Positions 12,220 to 25,366 of a DNA stretch of 64,000 bases are shown here, piece after piece. The stretch comes from Megalonaias nervosa (lineage: Eukaryota > Mollusca > Bivalvia > Unionida > Unionidae): NCBI GenBank assembly GCA_016617855.1, contig JAECUM010000846.1, positions 1 through 64,000 on the forward strand. Direction: 5' to 3'. Both the position numbers and the translations under genes were made by a program. How positions within the stretch are numbered: the first letter of the stretch is position 1; each line of letters starts with the position of its first letter. The notes beneath the pieces were generated by a model, which worked only from the letters and a program-made list of their open reading frames with translations, was not told where the DNA came from and did no database searches.

Positions 12220-12540
12220 TCGATGTGTGATTTAAACTTTTAACGTAGCTTTAAACAATTTTCAGTCATATCACTATGACGTCAGCAGTGTGGCAGTTTA
12301 TAGTGATGTCTAGCGCTGGGGCATCATGCCGCAGACATTTAGCATCATGCCTCACCCAGTCACATCATACTGACACCAGGCCAACCAGTACCAACACTAA
12401 CCTATTAATGCTGAGCGCCAAGCGAAGCAGCTGCTAGTACCATATTTATAAGTATTTGGTATGGGTCAGCTGGGGTTCGAACCCCAGACCTCCCGCTTCC
12501 GAGGCAGACGCTCTAACCACTTAGGCCACCTGAGCGGTCG
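12220..12540 (-). mobile_element. SINE family B, tRNA-derived, copy 1
   Basis: The minus strand begins with a tRNA-like head (GGTGGCCTAAGTGGTTAGAG, then CTGGGGTTCGAACCCCAG with a perfect T-arm-like stem). The body matches the copies at 16155 and 48359 (CAGCTGCTTCGCTTGGC, GCTCAGCATTAA, CATCATGCC). It ends at low coordinates in a GTGTGTG-like tail. Acceptor-stem pairing is poor, which argues against a true tRNA gene. Confidence 0.75.
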
Positions 12541-15500
12541 GTTAACATGTGGATACTTTGGATAAACTGTGCACTCTGCTACTTGATTCATAACATTGCT
12601 CGGGTTTTATATAAAGTTTTATGTTAGTAAGTTTACATCAACTCTGTAGTTTCATTTCAGTCATCATTTCATTGTGCCAATTTTATTATTCGCCGAAGGA
12701 AAAATGGACTCGTAGGCTATAAGTCGAAGAAATATTCTTAGACTGTCGGTTGTTGACAGCAATTCAAGATTTTAACTAATTCTTGTTAAACTCATTTCAG
12801 ATTTTTCGGGGGGGGGGTGTGCCACTCGTGAATTTATAGATTTGGTGTTGTGTGGCGCTTCAAGTATAAAACCTACAAAGGATACCTACCAATTCTTTCA
12901 TGCTGCGGTGATAATATCTGTATGCCAACACGCTTGTCAGATCCGCGGATTATTAAGTACCTACGCCAGTGTGCGGAGCGAATTCGACAGGCCACTCTGA
13001 ATGACTAGCCAATTTTGGGTGACTGGTCTTGCTAAGGTGAACGTACTAACCAGTTTTCCACCACGTTGCAAAATATTCAAACTCTAAGGAAGCAGAAGCA
13101 GAAACAATGTGAAACTTGCAGGCTGACTTAGGCCTAACGTTGGCATTTATAGTGCCTTCTTTGTCTCATATATCTAGTGATATTTTTAACGATTTTAAAA
13201 CACTCCAAGTGTGAGGGGGGGGGTATTTTTTTTTTTGTGTGTGTGTGTTATTTTGTTGGGGTTTTTTTGTGAAATGATATCGAGTTTGATTGGTCTAGAA
13301 ATAAATATCATGACAATCTTCAAAATAAAACGAAAGTCTGGCTATGCAAAGTTTTGTAATGATTTTTCAAAACACGCCATGATATAGATTGTCCAGTGAT
13401 TTTTAATTTGATTTTTAGTTTTCTTGTATCCCTGCTGGAAATGGTGATACACAACAATATTTGGTCTATTTTTGTTTTAATTCGCTAAACAATGCTCTCA
13501 TGTCTGACTGATCTAGTAAATTAAAGCAGGTCTTTACATATCCAACAAAAAATATCTGTCTTGTGTGATTTCACAAGTCGCTAGAACTGTACTGAACATA
13601 TTTTATACGTAGCTCTTCAACTCGGGTATTTTCCTTATTCGACTGACAGGAAAGCACGGACTTTATCCATGTGACAGTCATCAAATTAAGGATCGAAATA
13701 TGCAAATCAAAACGTGTCCTTTGATGCCATGCTCTACAAGTGTTAAACACCAATTTGAAAAAAAAATAAATAAATAAACAAAACAGCAACAGCAACAATA
13801 CAATGTTACATTGTAAAGTAACTTGCTCCTTTCATAATTAAGCGAAGTATGCGAAACTGTAAAACCAGTTCTTTCACCGCAGAGAACATGGCAGTCATCC
13901 AATAAGGAAGTCAAAGTGAAAACAAAAGGGAACAACCTGTATTCGAATTCAGCATTAGAAAAATAATAGTCAATATTAACTCCATGAGCTATTTTACTGA
14001 CAAGAAACAACAACAAAACAATTAGATTTCAGAACGTGAGACTCTGATGGACGATGTTAGTAAAAGACATGACGTAGAAGAAGCACATACAAGCTTATGT
14101 TATACAAACAAAACTTTAAAAAAAACGAGGCTACTGAAAACACTAACTAAATTGGAAGGTCTGTAGAATATTATGTTATAATTCACAGCATAAAGGTACA
14201 TATAAACTTGAATTAAAATATAAGTCCGACGAACCAGCCTAAAACATAGATTCCATATGTAGTTTTGTGTAAACATCTCATTCAATGGCAGGGGAGCATT
14301 GTCAATTAATGGAATAGCCATTGCCAAGAATTGCCAGCAGCCATGTTTGCTCCAATGGCAACACCAATGCTTAGATTGCATTTTCAGTCCATAAAAAGTT
14401 TTATAGTAAGAGTTAATAATTTACAAAGCAAGATGTGTAAAATTATGCCTCACTGTGACATAGGTCAGTAACGAAACACAGTCATTAATTTCCTGCTGAA
14501 AATTCTCAGCTATTCCATCAATACTATATTGTTTTGTCACATGCATTCAGCTGTAATGAGCATAGATCCAAGTAAAATACTTAATATTGCTCATATGAAT
14601 GATCTATTGTTTGATTGTCTTTTGATTTAAATGGAAAATAAAAGAGAACAGCATATAAACTTGTGAGTTATTGAGGAAATTCTGTGTGTGTGTGTTTGTC
14701 AGGTTGGACTTTCTAATTAAATGGACTGGAGAGGTCTCAAACAGCTAGATTCAACATAATCTTGTCATCAAATAACCACTTGACCACAAAATTACAAATT
14801 CTAGTGAGGACCAGTGGTCAGTTATCTGCCCTTGACAATTATAAGCAGCACCACCAGGAGTTGATATACACACATAAAATGTATGTTCCAAAGTATATTT
14901 AGGTGTTGGTCATGGAATCAAAATTTGGTTTATTGATGATTCCTCACTAAAGAGAAGAACTCAGGAAAAGAAATGTGAGAATTTTGGGATGAAAGAACAA
15001 GCTGGTTGAAAGGTTTGTTGTTAAAATGTGTCTCTTAGTCTATTAGTATGTTACACTATGTCAGTAATGAAAGCAAAAGTAAAAATCCTGTAGAAATGGT
15101 CACATTAAATGATTCATGGTACTAATTCAGATCCTATAGTAAACTTATGCAAACACCATGACTTTAAATTTCTGAGTGCTCAAGATAAATGTATGTTTAT
15201 AATGATAGACATAAGCATTATGACAGCTTTGGTGTAAATAAAACCATAAGAATTGGGATTTTCTGGATCTACATATGTTTGAATCATTTGCTTTTAATTT
15301 CGCACCAAAGAGTCAGGTGATAATATCAGTTATGAGTCTTCCAGACTTAAGTATATAAAAGGACTGAAATTCCATCAATACAACATTGTCTCATTTATCA
15401 GTTACAACTAGGATAAGCTCTCAAATGATTTTTTTAAACTAAAATCTAAGTTTCGTAATCAGCGAATCCTTGCCAGCCAAACCCATATACACTCCATTTT

Positions 15501-16154
15501 ATGTTCGTCAATTTTGAGACTGGTTCCCATTTTTTCATATTAGTAATACTGAGGGTCTTAAAGTTGTTTTTACAAACCTAATGTGGTTCTGTGGTCAATC
15601 GCACTAACCATACCACAGCATCGAGACTAGTTTGTAAAGAAAGTGTAAGCTTAACTCGATAAAGTGAAATATTAAAGCTTTAAAAACATTTTCACTCTTT
15701 CGAATGTGCATATGTATCATGTTTATTTCAGTTGGATTTCAGAATTACGCAAGCTGAATATTTTACATTTAAGTGAATTTATTTTTTCATCATGCTCTTT
15801 TTTATATTTTAATATTTATACAGATTTACACATAACACTTGCAATTAAATATAACTCAATATATTAATCACAGATTCATTGAGGTCTTCATTTTTAAAAT
15901 TTTAAATGTTTTGGCTAGACCTATCATTCTATGAATATGTACTCTTTTACTACTTATTTTTCTGTCATGTAATACTATCCTGGCACACAGCAACACATAC
16001 TTGGCATAATTAAAGAAATTGTAACATCACAATTCAATCTAGGAAGTGTTTTCTTTGTTTATCGATTGAAGGTAACTACAGTGGTAATCCAGTTGATGGA
16101 CTGGTAGTGGTGGTACCACATAGATAGTAATGATAACTCGCTAGCTCCCTTTGA
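12541..16154. other. Intergenic stretch, no gene seen
   Basis: No conserved coding exon was recognised on either strand. There are short homopolymer runs (G-runs near 12810 and 13215, T-run near 13225) and a GT run at 14684. Minus-strand frames at 13571-14381 are AT-rich, hydrophobic and not family-like. Confidence 0.5.
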
Positions 16155-16447
16155 CCACTCCGGTGGCCTAGTGGTTATAGCATCCGCCTTGGATGCTGGA
16201 GATCGTGGATTCAAACCCCAGCCAAGTCATACCAAAGACATAAAAATGGTACTAACAGCTGCCTCGCTAGGCACTCAGCATTAAGAGGTGAGTGTTAGGA
16301 CTGGTTGGCCTGGTATCAGGTAATTTTTCAGAGTCAGACATGATGCCTCAGTGCTAAACCTCACTATAAACTGCCACACTGCAGACATTGTAACGATATG
16401 ACTGAAAAGCTTTTAAAGCCACAGTAAAAATCCAAATCACACACACT
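16155..16447 (+). mobile_element. SINE family B, tRNA-derived, copy 2
   Basis: The copy starts with CTCCGGTGGCCTAGTGG, carries a B-box-like GATTCAAACCCC, and shares the body GGTACTAACAGCTGC, CTCAGCATTAAGAGG and TAAACTGCCACACTGC with the copies at 12220 (minus) and 48359. It ends near AAATCACACACA. Confidence 0.8.
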
Positions 16448-17860
16448 GCTAGCTCCCATATACCACAGAACAATCCAATTATCAGACAGTTGTGAATTTC
16501 TTTGTAATCACATCTTGACTGTAAATAAAGTTCTTATATTGTTTGCTTTCATACATTTTGCTTTTTCATATTCATTGTTCTCAATCTTTACAACTCAGCT
16601 TTTTTCATTAGATTTTAACAAAATTTGCAACAAATACATTGGAATCAAGAGTTATTTACTAGGAAATATTTTTGAAAGGAAAATGTTTATAATTTAAACA
16701 AACAGTTGTACTAATGAACAGAGACTGAATTCTGCTTTTATCTCTTGACCAGTTATTGAAAGGACAAGGAGAGGTCCATCCCTCAGTTATTCTGCATGAT
16801 CAACTTTTTATCCATTCTTTCATAGTTCCTGCAATAAAAGAAGGATACAAGTTTCCAGATGGAATTAGTATTTGGGATGACCTGTTGAACTTGGAGGTAC
16901 CTTGGAGACCTGCTGGAAATCAACAATTTTCACAAGCATAAAATTGTTATAATTTTGGAAGGACACAGAATTTGTAAAACCAAACTTTCACAGTAAAGAC
17001 CATTCACAAGATGAAATAAATGAAGCCAACCATTTATTTGCAAAATTTCAATCATCAAATTTTTGCATTACATGTACTTATTTGCACAAATTTTATGATG
17101 CTAAATAATATGAGTTATTGTGAGTTTTAGCAACTAATGGTGGTGGTGGTGGTGGATTTGTTTGTGGATGTGCTTATTTTATATGCCTTTTTATATCAAT
17201 TTGCCAGGCCTGTATACTATTGTTGCATGAGTTATATGATACATTAATGTCATCTGCCAGACATACTTGCTGTTTGGATGCATGCTTCTGGACAAAGTTT
17301 TATGATGAAACTTCTAATGTGAGATGTGGCATGTACATGCTACACAGTATCAACCAAGTAGTATGGTTCAACCAGGAAGGTATTAGCTACTTATGTACTG
17401 ACTGTCCCTCCATTCCTTTTTAATGGGCAGGTAAATTGCTGATTATCTTGTCTCAGGGTTTAAGAATACTGGTAAAGTACTTTTCAACCTTCTTGAACAG
17501 GTCCAACACAATAAGCCAAGGACAAAAAATGAACTAAATGTACAGTTTTTAATTTTGAATTGGATCATGATATTAAAATCAGTAAAAATATATTCAAGCA
17601 TGGAATCAAACAAGGTAACAGCCACAACATTATTGATGCACAACCCATTTTAATGACTAGGTGAGTTACATGTGCAACCAAGAACATAAACTCACTACTG
17701 CTTTGCAGATCTCCTTATCAGGTATGAAATTGTCTCCCTTGGGGTTAATGTTAGGTAGCAAGCTTCCTCTCCATTTTACCTCTACTGATTGAAAAGTAAC
17801 AGGAGCTTATGCACTGAACCTATCCATCATCTATTATGTTCTGCATCAATTAGCTATTGG
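16448..17860. other. Stretch with no confident gene
   Basis: Short open frames at 16756-16941 and 17220-17423 contain no recognisable domain. If the Ror gene at 19960 is transcribed from this side, its signal-peptide exon (and an Ig-domain exon, if present) could lie here, but I could not find it. A (TGG)n run lies near 17139. Confidence 0.4.
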
Positions 17861-17869
17861 TTGTTATTG

Positions 17870-18480
17870 GTACTCCTTTTGAACCACATAGAATTAAAAC
17901 ATAACAGCTTGGCATATAGTTTCATCCCAAGGTTTATTGAGTTCTAAATGAAAATGATAGCTCCACCTGCAACATCCATTATGACTACTGTGATGGCCAT
18001 CTTGACAACCTTGTTATTATTACTCCTTCTGAACAAATGACCATATGAAGATGGGTTTTTCAATAAAATACTTGGTCAGAAATGAAACGTGATGCCAATC
18101 CAACCTCCAATATGGCTATCATTTATTGTTGCTACTCCGGCTGAACATATCATACTAACATATCAAATCTCCAGTATCCCTGCCATGCCAGCCATCTTGG
18201 AAATTTTGTTTTTGCTACTTGTGATGAAGATTTAATAATATTAATGTGAGATGTTTACTGAAGTACATTTCAGTATATTGGGCCTATTGAAAATGATGCC
18301 AATCTGATTGTTAGATTGGCAACCATGGTGGACATCTTGGAAATCTTGTTGTAACTACACTGATGGTTGTACGGACATAGAGTCTGCACCAAAAACCCTC
18401 TATGTAGGTTGACCTAAATAAACATTGTACCCAGCATACTGCCAAAAATGGCTGCCACAGTTGCCCAAGTCAAAATCTAA
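17870..18480. repeat. Degenerate tandem repeat, units of about 110-150 bp
   Basis: About four diverged units share a block resembling AAATGAAAATG(G/A)TGCCAAT, then TCCAATATGGC and GCCATCTTGGAAAT, then GTTATTACTACTCC. A second cluster of the same family lies at 20280-20720. It has no coding potential. Confidence 0.6.
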
Positions 18481-19474
18481 TTTTTTTCTACTTATAAACA
18501 GATGCACATGTACTGACATTGACGTTAAAGTACTTCATGTAATATTTAATTATGTGTACTTCTGAACATGTTAATTCAAGTATATTTTACAAAACTATTG
18601 CAGCATGTTGGAGTTATCCATGGTTTCAGTACTCAGGTTTGGAAGAAACTGACTACTTGTGAATTCCTGGAATTCTTTTCAGCCAGTCAGTCCTTCCAAG
18701 GGACTCTAGTGTTCTTCTTTTTTCTTTTCTTTTCCAATCATCTTCTATTGAATTCTACAGAAAATTGGAATTTCTTCTGCAATATGGTCAAAGGGAGGTG
18801 ACTTTGGGTGTTTTAGTTTGGCTACCTTAGTGGATTTGTGTCCCTGGCAAGACATTTAAACAACACTTTTATCAAGGTACAAGAATATTATATTCTTCCA
18901 TTTATCAAGTTTTAACAAATGCCTCTGTGTGTACCATATGTTTGCTCTGCACATCTGTAGTCCAGAGTTGGATTCCCACAGCCAGCATGAACAAGGGTTA
19001 ATGATTGAACAGTTTAAACATTCAATGTTAGCAAATATGAGAAAAACTTCACCTAATTCCTGTGGGGAAAAGGCATTTTGATGGGTCATTGGGAGGACAG
19101 CAGCTTTAAAAACCTTTCCCATACCACCCTACCCATTTTAGTCAATGAAATAAAAAAACAAACATATATGCATTCTTGGGAGTGTATAGAATATTCTGTT
19201 TTTATATTTATAATGCTGTCCCATCCCCTTACACCCACCAAGTTTTATTATGAGGGACCATGAACTGTATGTGGTAGCTGTTGCATGATGGTTACTTTGT
19301 TTTTACATTTTTCTCAAGGACATGTTCTTTAAAACGTATTTTGCAAGCCAAAACTTACTTTTTAAAAATGAATAATTATAAGCAAAGTCATCAGTTATGA
19401 AGTGTTTTTATGTGTACATTTTACATTTCTTTTTCAATTACTTAAAAGAGCCTGCAGGTGGCTGAATGTGAATA

Positions 19475-19690
19475 AAGATGGCAAAATGCAGTCTATATTG
19501 GACATGGATAAAAAAGAACAATAAAACCAGTCTGTATTGGACATAAATAAGACAATAAAACTAGCCTGTATTGAATATGAATAAAAAGACAATAAAACCA
19601 GTCTGTGTTGGTCATGAATAAAAAGACAATAAAACCAGTCTATAAAAGACATAAATAAAACTACAAAACCAGTTTATATTGGACATGCAT
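19475..19690. repeat. Minisatellite, unit about 37-38 bp
   Basis: Five to six copies of a unit containing CAGTCTGTATTGGACATGAA followed by AAAAAGACAATAAAAC. It lies just upstream of the first Ror exon seen. Confidence 0.85.
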
Positions 19691-19959
19691 GGGAAAGTGA
19701 ACATAAAAAATGATTTATAAATCTTATCCTTGTTAATCAGATGTCTGCTAAGACAGGTATTATTGTATTATCTTCATTGATAATGCAGTGATTCTGTTGT
19801 ACACTGGCAGAATTTGTGGTGTAGTCCTTGTTCATTATTTAACTAAAGAAAATTATGTTTAGACTTTCTATACATAAATATATTTCCTGTGTTTGAAATC
19901 TAATCAGGAAATACAGTACCTTGTCTATAAATAAGCATAAAAGTCATGTTCTTTTTCAG

Positions 19960-20105
19960 AATTTATGAAGAATCTCAGAAATCAGATGAAAGTTATGGCT
20001 TTTGTCAATCATTTCATGGTAACACATGTGCCAAGTTGTTTGGCAACCATAGTATCTATGTGACTTCTAAGTATACCCAGGGTCTGAAGGAGGAGAGGTT
20101 TGTTG
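19960..20105 (+). pseudogene. Ror exon: Frizzled domain, N-terminal part
   Basis: The acceptor is TTCTTTTTCAG and the donor GTAAGT; the exon enters at codon position 3 and leaves after one base. It encodes IYEESQKSDESYGFCQSFHG and onward through NTCAKLFGNHSIYV, with the first two cysteines of a Ror-type Frizzled cysteine-rich domain. No stop interrupts it. Confidence 0.85.
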
Positions 20106-20279
20106 GTAAGTGTCAGCCCTTGTGCATGTACACTCAGAATTTTGTTATCCAGACTCAATGGGGATACAAAACGTTCATATAAATAGTAGTTTGTGGTCGA
20201 CATGTTTGTGTTTGAATCCTAAAGTTTTCGTGCAGGTTTGGATGATCTGCAATCCATTATCTTACATTCATCTTTTTAT

Positions 20280-20720
20280 TAGTGCAAGTTTGTTATCACT
20301 ACTTCTCCTAAACTACTTTGAGGATTTGCATGAAACTTCAGACACACAATATCCCATGGTATAATTGGTCCTAAATGAAAATGGTGCCACTTGGAAATCT
20401 AATATGGCCACCATAGTAACCATATTGAAAATCTTGCTATCACTACTACTCCAGGTTATATTTTTCTTGTCTTTTCTACTCCCACATGAATGGCTATATC
20501 AGCATGGGACTTCTTTGATACCTATTTCATCCTAAATGAAAATGGTGCCCATCACACATCCAATATGGTTGCCATGACAGCATGATTTGGAAATATTGCT
20601 GTTACTAATTTCCCTGAATGGATGGTCATATTGGCATGAGGCTTTCACCAGAATACTTCTAATGATGTCTTCTTGGTCCTGAATGAAAATGGCACCAATG
20701 TGACATCAGTACGCTCACCA
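20280..20720. repeat. Degenerate tandem repeat, same family as 17870-18480
   Basis: Three to four units carry CCTAAATGAAAATGGTGCC, TCCAATATGG(T/C)(T/C)(G/A)CCAT and CATGAATGGCTATATCAGCA-like blocks. It lies in the Ror intron. Confidence 0.55.
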
Positions 20721-21922
20721 TATGTAGGATTTAAGAAGATGTTGTTTTCAGCTGAAGGATATCAGCAATATTTCAGCAAACATAAATTAAAATGAAGAAA
20801 AGGTGAATCCCTAGAAATTCTTTTCAGCAAGTAGAGCATCAGTTCCTTTGTGGGAGTCTTGTTACATATATAGAAGTTTACTTTTGATTGACACCATATA
20901 ATCATTCTTGTGCTGAGGTGCTGTTAAACAGATATGCATGCATGCTTACATTTGTACTTACGTACATGCATGCATACATACATACATACAAACATACATA
21001 CATACATACTTTTGCTTACTTACTTACTTACTCTGCAGGAGATTTGTATAAACAAGGTTTGACTACATGTCACTGAAGTCCAGTATAGAATTACTTTGTT
21101 GATTTTTACACAAAAAAATTCATCTGAGAGAGTGGGAGAGGGGTGGGGGCTTCACTAGGGTTATTTTTTATTTTAGTCTCTTGTGTTAAAATTTTATCAT
21201 ACTGAAATTACATCATATGTTCATATACACACAAATATTTGAGACTGATTTAGTTTTCAAGGTAAACCTTAAAATTAGATAATTAAATACATGGAAGTGA
21301 TCTATTTAAATAACTATAAATATAAAGCTTATATAAAGATGGGAAATATTTGGAAACAATAATTATTGACACTCTAAAACTGCAAAAGCAAGACACAGTG
21401 CTTTGAAGGGAAAATTACAAGTGCCTTGCAAATTTCAGAGTGAAAATTCCATTCTCAAAATCATTACCATTACTGTAAATAGTAATGCACCTTGTCTCAC
21501 CTAAAACAGTTGTCCACCTTTCAATCTATTGTATATTTTTTTAATTTAAGTCATTCTTAATGTTCATTATATATAAGACAATAAATGCAGTGTTTGTTAT
21601 AAATGTGTTCCATCTATGAAGGTGTGATGATTCAGTGAAAGTATTTCTCGGAGATTTTTCATCTTTCAGTAGAATTATGCTTTTATATTCCTTGCCCCAC
21701 AATCATCAAGATTTTTAAAAATGTTTTGTTAATAAAGTTGGATTTTTGGCAGAATATGTTTAAGAAACAGTAAAATTATTTCAGAACTTGTGACCTTTGG
21801 TTAGTACATGCTTTCATGCTTTGTTAATGCTGGCAATTTTAAATCTCTGAGCAGTGGACAGTGAGAGACTTAACATTCTAATTATTCTGAGTTTTATCCT
21901 TGATTTATGTTTTTTATTTCAG

Positions 21923-22132
21923 CCGCTTTCACTGTAATCACATCTTCCAATGATTTGTCAAAGGAGTGCCATCAGTTTGCCATCCCATCCATTTGTTACT
22001 ACGCATTTCCTCTATGCAATGAAAGTTCAAGCTCCCCCAGACCTCGGCAGATCTGTCGAGATGAATGTGAAGTCCTGGAGAAAGTCATCTGTAAAAGAGA
22101 GTACATTGTTGCTAAGCAACATAGTCTAATGG
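21923..22132 (+). pseudogene. Ror exon: Frizzled domain, central part
   Basis: The acceptor is TTTTTATTTCAG and the donor GTAAGT. The frame is open for 210 bp. It encodes AAFTVITSSNDLSKECHQFA, IPSICYYAFPLC, PRPRQICRDECEVLEKVIC, which supply six of the ten expected cysteines. The phase joins both neighbours exactly (GTTG + CC, and ATGG + AC). Confidence 0.9.
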
Positions 22133-22944
22133 GTAAGTTGTTCATATGACATGGTTTGAAGACCCATTAGTATGAAAGAAGGCATGAATAGTGCAAATGT
22201 AGCTTGCACATCAACAGACCTGCCAACCCTTACGATTTTGCCGTAAGTCTTATGAAAATTACCCTTAAAATACAGACTTGCAGTATTAAAGCAAAAACTA
22301 CGGAAAACTGATTGTTGCTGAAAAATCTGAATAATTGGTTCTTCTGTGTTTGATTTGGATCCAGCTTTCATGTCAGAATTAGTGCAGTTAGTCAGGGAAC
22401 CAGACTAACTTTACAGCAGTACCTCAGATGCTTTAAACTGCACATATTTTTTCATCAATAGGTTCTGCATGATCAAACTGTTGATTATAGAATTTTTTAA
22501 AAATGGCATCCAGCAAGTGATAAATGTTGAAGACGAAAGAAAAAAAATAAACCTTTTAAAATAGTGTTAAGAATCAACGCAGAAGAATAAAGGATTATTC
22601 AGATTGTTGTGAATAAAAGCAGGAAGGGACACAATTACTTTTATTGGATATCACATGCCGATTTGAGTATGTCTCATGGCAGGAGATATGATCACCATCA
22701 TCATGTGAAATGGAAAAAATTTCCAAGAATTATGTCAGGTTGAGAGATACCAACAAGCCATTGAGCTAGTTGCATAGCATTTGGAACTGAAGTTTGTGCA
22801 GTGCAAATATAAGCTGAGCAAACTTGTAGAGTGGGTGGGAGTACTTGTGTTCATCAAAATATAATATTTTTCATAAAACTAGAATGCATTTGTTTTGGCT
22901 GGATTAAATACTGTTCAGATATACTAGCCATCTTTTTTTGGTAG

Positions 22945-23130
22945 CCATGGTAACCCTCTTGGTCAGATTGTTAATCCAAGGGTCTCAAGTTCGATACCCA
23001 TCCAGGCCAGTCCAGGTTGACTGCTTCATTGTGTCCTTGGCAAAGGGGCATAGGTTTCCTCAGCATGATATAGCCATGATTGTGTTAAAAGTGCCATTTA
23101 AAGCAACCAACCATTTTATTACTCATTTAA
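22945..23130 (+). mobile_element. Possible tRNA-derived SINE (family D)
   Basis: A GGTAACCCTCTTGGTCAGA stretch followed by CAAGTTCGATACCC resembles A- and B-box spacing. A TTGTGTCCTTGGCAAAGG block follows. It is a single copy here, so the assignment is tentative. Confidence 0.35.
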
Positions 23131-23380
23131 TGATAACAGTCGAACCTAATGGTCCCATTCGGGTAAAGACAGACCCAGTTGATAATTTTAAGATGAGACT
23201 TGATTAGTATGGACAATGTAAAAACCTGCTGTGCTTAATAGGACTGTTTGCATGCTTTTACAGCTTGTTCAACTGATTATTTTCAGGTCTTAAAGGGACT
23301 CTTTCACAGGCAAATGACTAATCTGGTATTAGATAATTTCCATAGGGAAGTATAAAAATGTTCATTTTACTTTTAGATTT

Positions 23381-23735
23381 ACCATATATACTCGCTGACA
23401 AGATGAGTCCAACTGCAAACTGCACAGATCCATATCTGCTGGCACATAATTAGTAGAGCACGCAACATAGACCCAGATCTGCTGGCACATAATTAGTAGA
23501 ACACACAACATAGACCCAGATCTGCTGATCTGCTGGCACATAATTAGTAGAGCACGCAACATAGACCCAGATCTGCTGGCACATAATCAGTAGAGCACAC
23601 AACATAGACCCAGATCTGCTGGCACATAATCAGTAGAGCACACAACATATACCCAGATCTGCTGGTGCATTATCCTACAGCAAATTAGGATTTTTTGTTG
23701 CTTGCAGTTTGACTTATAAGTGAGTATATATGGTA
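23381..23735. mobile_element. Inverted-repeat element E, copy 1, with internal array
   Basis: The ends ACCATATATACTC and GAGTATATATGGT are exact inverse complements. The next inner blocks (GTCCAACTGCAAAC / TTGCAGTTTGACTTATAAG) also pair. The interior is a tandem array of a 43-bp unit at about 23420-23680 containing CATAGACCCAGATCTGCTGG and CACATAAT(T/C)AGTAGAGCAC. It lies in the Ror intron between 22133 and 24934. Confidence 0.8.
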
Positions 23736-24194
23736 CCTGTATCCAGGTTTGAGAAAAAATTCATTTTATTAGAACTTTTGTAAAATGGGGAAATATGAAA
23801 ACTCTGTCCCGAATCCCTATATAAAAAATTATACTCACATCTGTTGATTTGATATTGCATCAGCTGTAACTTGGCATGTATACATAAACTAAATTAAGCA
23901 GCTGAAACAAAAATTTATCATTATATTGTGCATCTAAAACATAGGAAAATCTGAACATTATAATCAAGGGTGACATGGACACCAATGTATTACGTTATTA
24001 TATTTATACAATATCATTATTTTACAGACACCATATATTACTTGGAACCTTTCATGATTATCATAGACAGGGCTTCTGTAGAGACTTGTTATCATTGGTA
24101 AGCCTAGTTGAATACAGCCTACCATCATGTCAGTTTGAGGTGATCCTTGTCAGAGGGGTCTGCTTAACACAAAACAAATCTTAAATCAGCAGTA

Positions 24195-24530
24195 GGATTT
24201 CTATTTATAGTATCTATGTATAGTAAAAATCATTAGTATCTATAGTATCAATCTATACTATCTATCTATAGTGTCTATCTGTGGTATCTATCTATAGTGT
24301 CAGTAAATAGTGTCTGTCTACAGTGTCTATCTGGTATCTATTTATAAGTGTCTGTCTGTGGTATCTATCCATAGTGTCAGTCAATAGTGTCTGTCTATAG
24401 TGTTTATGTATAGTATCTACCTACAGTATCTTTAGTGTCTGTCAATAGTATCTATTTATTGCATCAATCTATAGTATCTATATTTGTCTATGCATAGCAT
24501 TTATCTATAGTATCAATCAGAAGTATCATA
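24195..24530. repeat. Degenerate tetranucleotide-based repeat
   Basis: Interspersed TATC, TAGTATC and TAGTGTCTGTC units fill over 300 bp of the Ror intron. Confidence 0.8.
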
Positions 24531-24934
24531 GGTAATCACAACCTGGAACATGAAATGCATGGAGATGCACACAATTTGCACCAGCAATGTTGGCACTGTA
24601 CCACATGGATGAATCTTTTGTATTGGAGTGGGTCACAAATAATTGTTTTATGCCACTGGTGTAAAAATGCAGTCTTGATTGAACTCTGGTGTTAAAATGT
24701 TCAGAAATCATCATTTGGACTGAAGATAATCATCATACTGAGATAACCAAACCAGGTTGCAAGAAAAATCAGGATTGCAAATCCAGGACATGTTGCTGTA
24801 ACATGGTTGAGAAATTTTAGCATTTAGTTCCATCAAGAAAAGTCCAGGTAATCTAGTTTTCATTATTAATTCCATCATGAAGCTAATAATTTCTAATAAT
24901 TGTTCAAAAATAAATATGTTATTTGTATTTTCAG

Positions 24935-25054
24935 ACAACACAGTTTTACCAAAATGTCATGAGCTGGCGTCACGAGGGACTCCAGAGGGAGACAACTGCA
25001 TCCATACTGGGGTTCCCATCAAAGGATATGTCACTCAGGCTTGTAAGATGGCAG
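24935..25054 (+). pseudogene. Ror exon: end of Frizzled domain and linker
   Basis: The acceptor is TTGTATTTTCAG and the donor is GTAGTG, weaker than the others. The exon encodes DNTVLPKCHELASRGTPEGD then NCIHTGVPIKG, giving the last two Frizzled cysteines, then a linker ending QACKMAG. It is open throughout. Confidence 0.85.
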
Positions 25055-25366
25055 GTAGTGATAAGACATTTAAACTGTGAGAACTGTACACCTGGAATCT
25101 TTTATTTCCACTGACTCTGTGTGACTATTTTTGTTTTGTTTTTTGTTTTTTTGTTTTTTTTTTTATTATTAACTGAATAAAACAACAATAAGATGTATAG
25201 TATTTGTTTTATCAGTACATAAAAATTTATATTTAAAAATTACTGTAAATTTATTCATTACATACTCATTGATAGTTAAATTTCTGGATTAGGGAATATG
25301 GTGCCATTGTCTTCACTGATCATATTTTTTTCCCTTGTTTTTTTTAAATTCATATTTGAAGCAATT

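Noticed and set aside
12450..12540. A tRNA gene on the minus strand
   Set aside because: The T-arm-like stem is perfect but the acceptor ends do not pair, and the same head with a common body occurs at 16155 and 48359, so it is a SINE.
13681..14016. 111-codon minus-strand open frame
   Set aside because: It is rich in Phe, Leu, Cys and Tyr from T-rich sequence, and overlaps other unsupported frames.
16756..17423. Short frames as upstream Ror exons (signal peptide or Ig domain)
   Set aside because: No Ig pattern (Cys...Trp...Asp-x-Gly-x-Tyr-x-Cys) and no signal-like leader could be seen, and the required phase-2 donor was not found.
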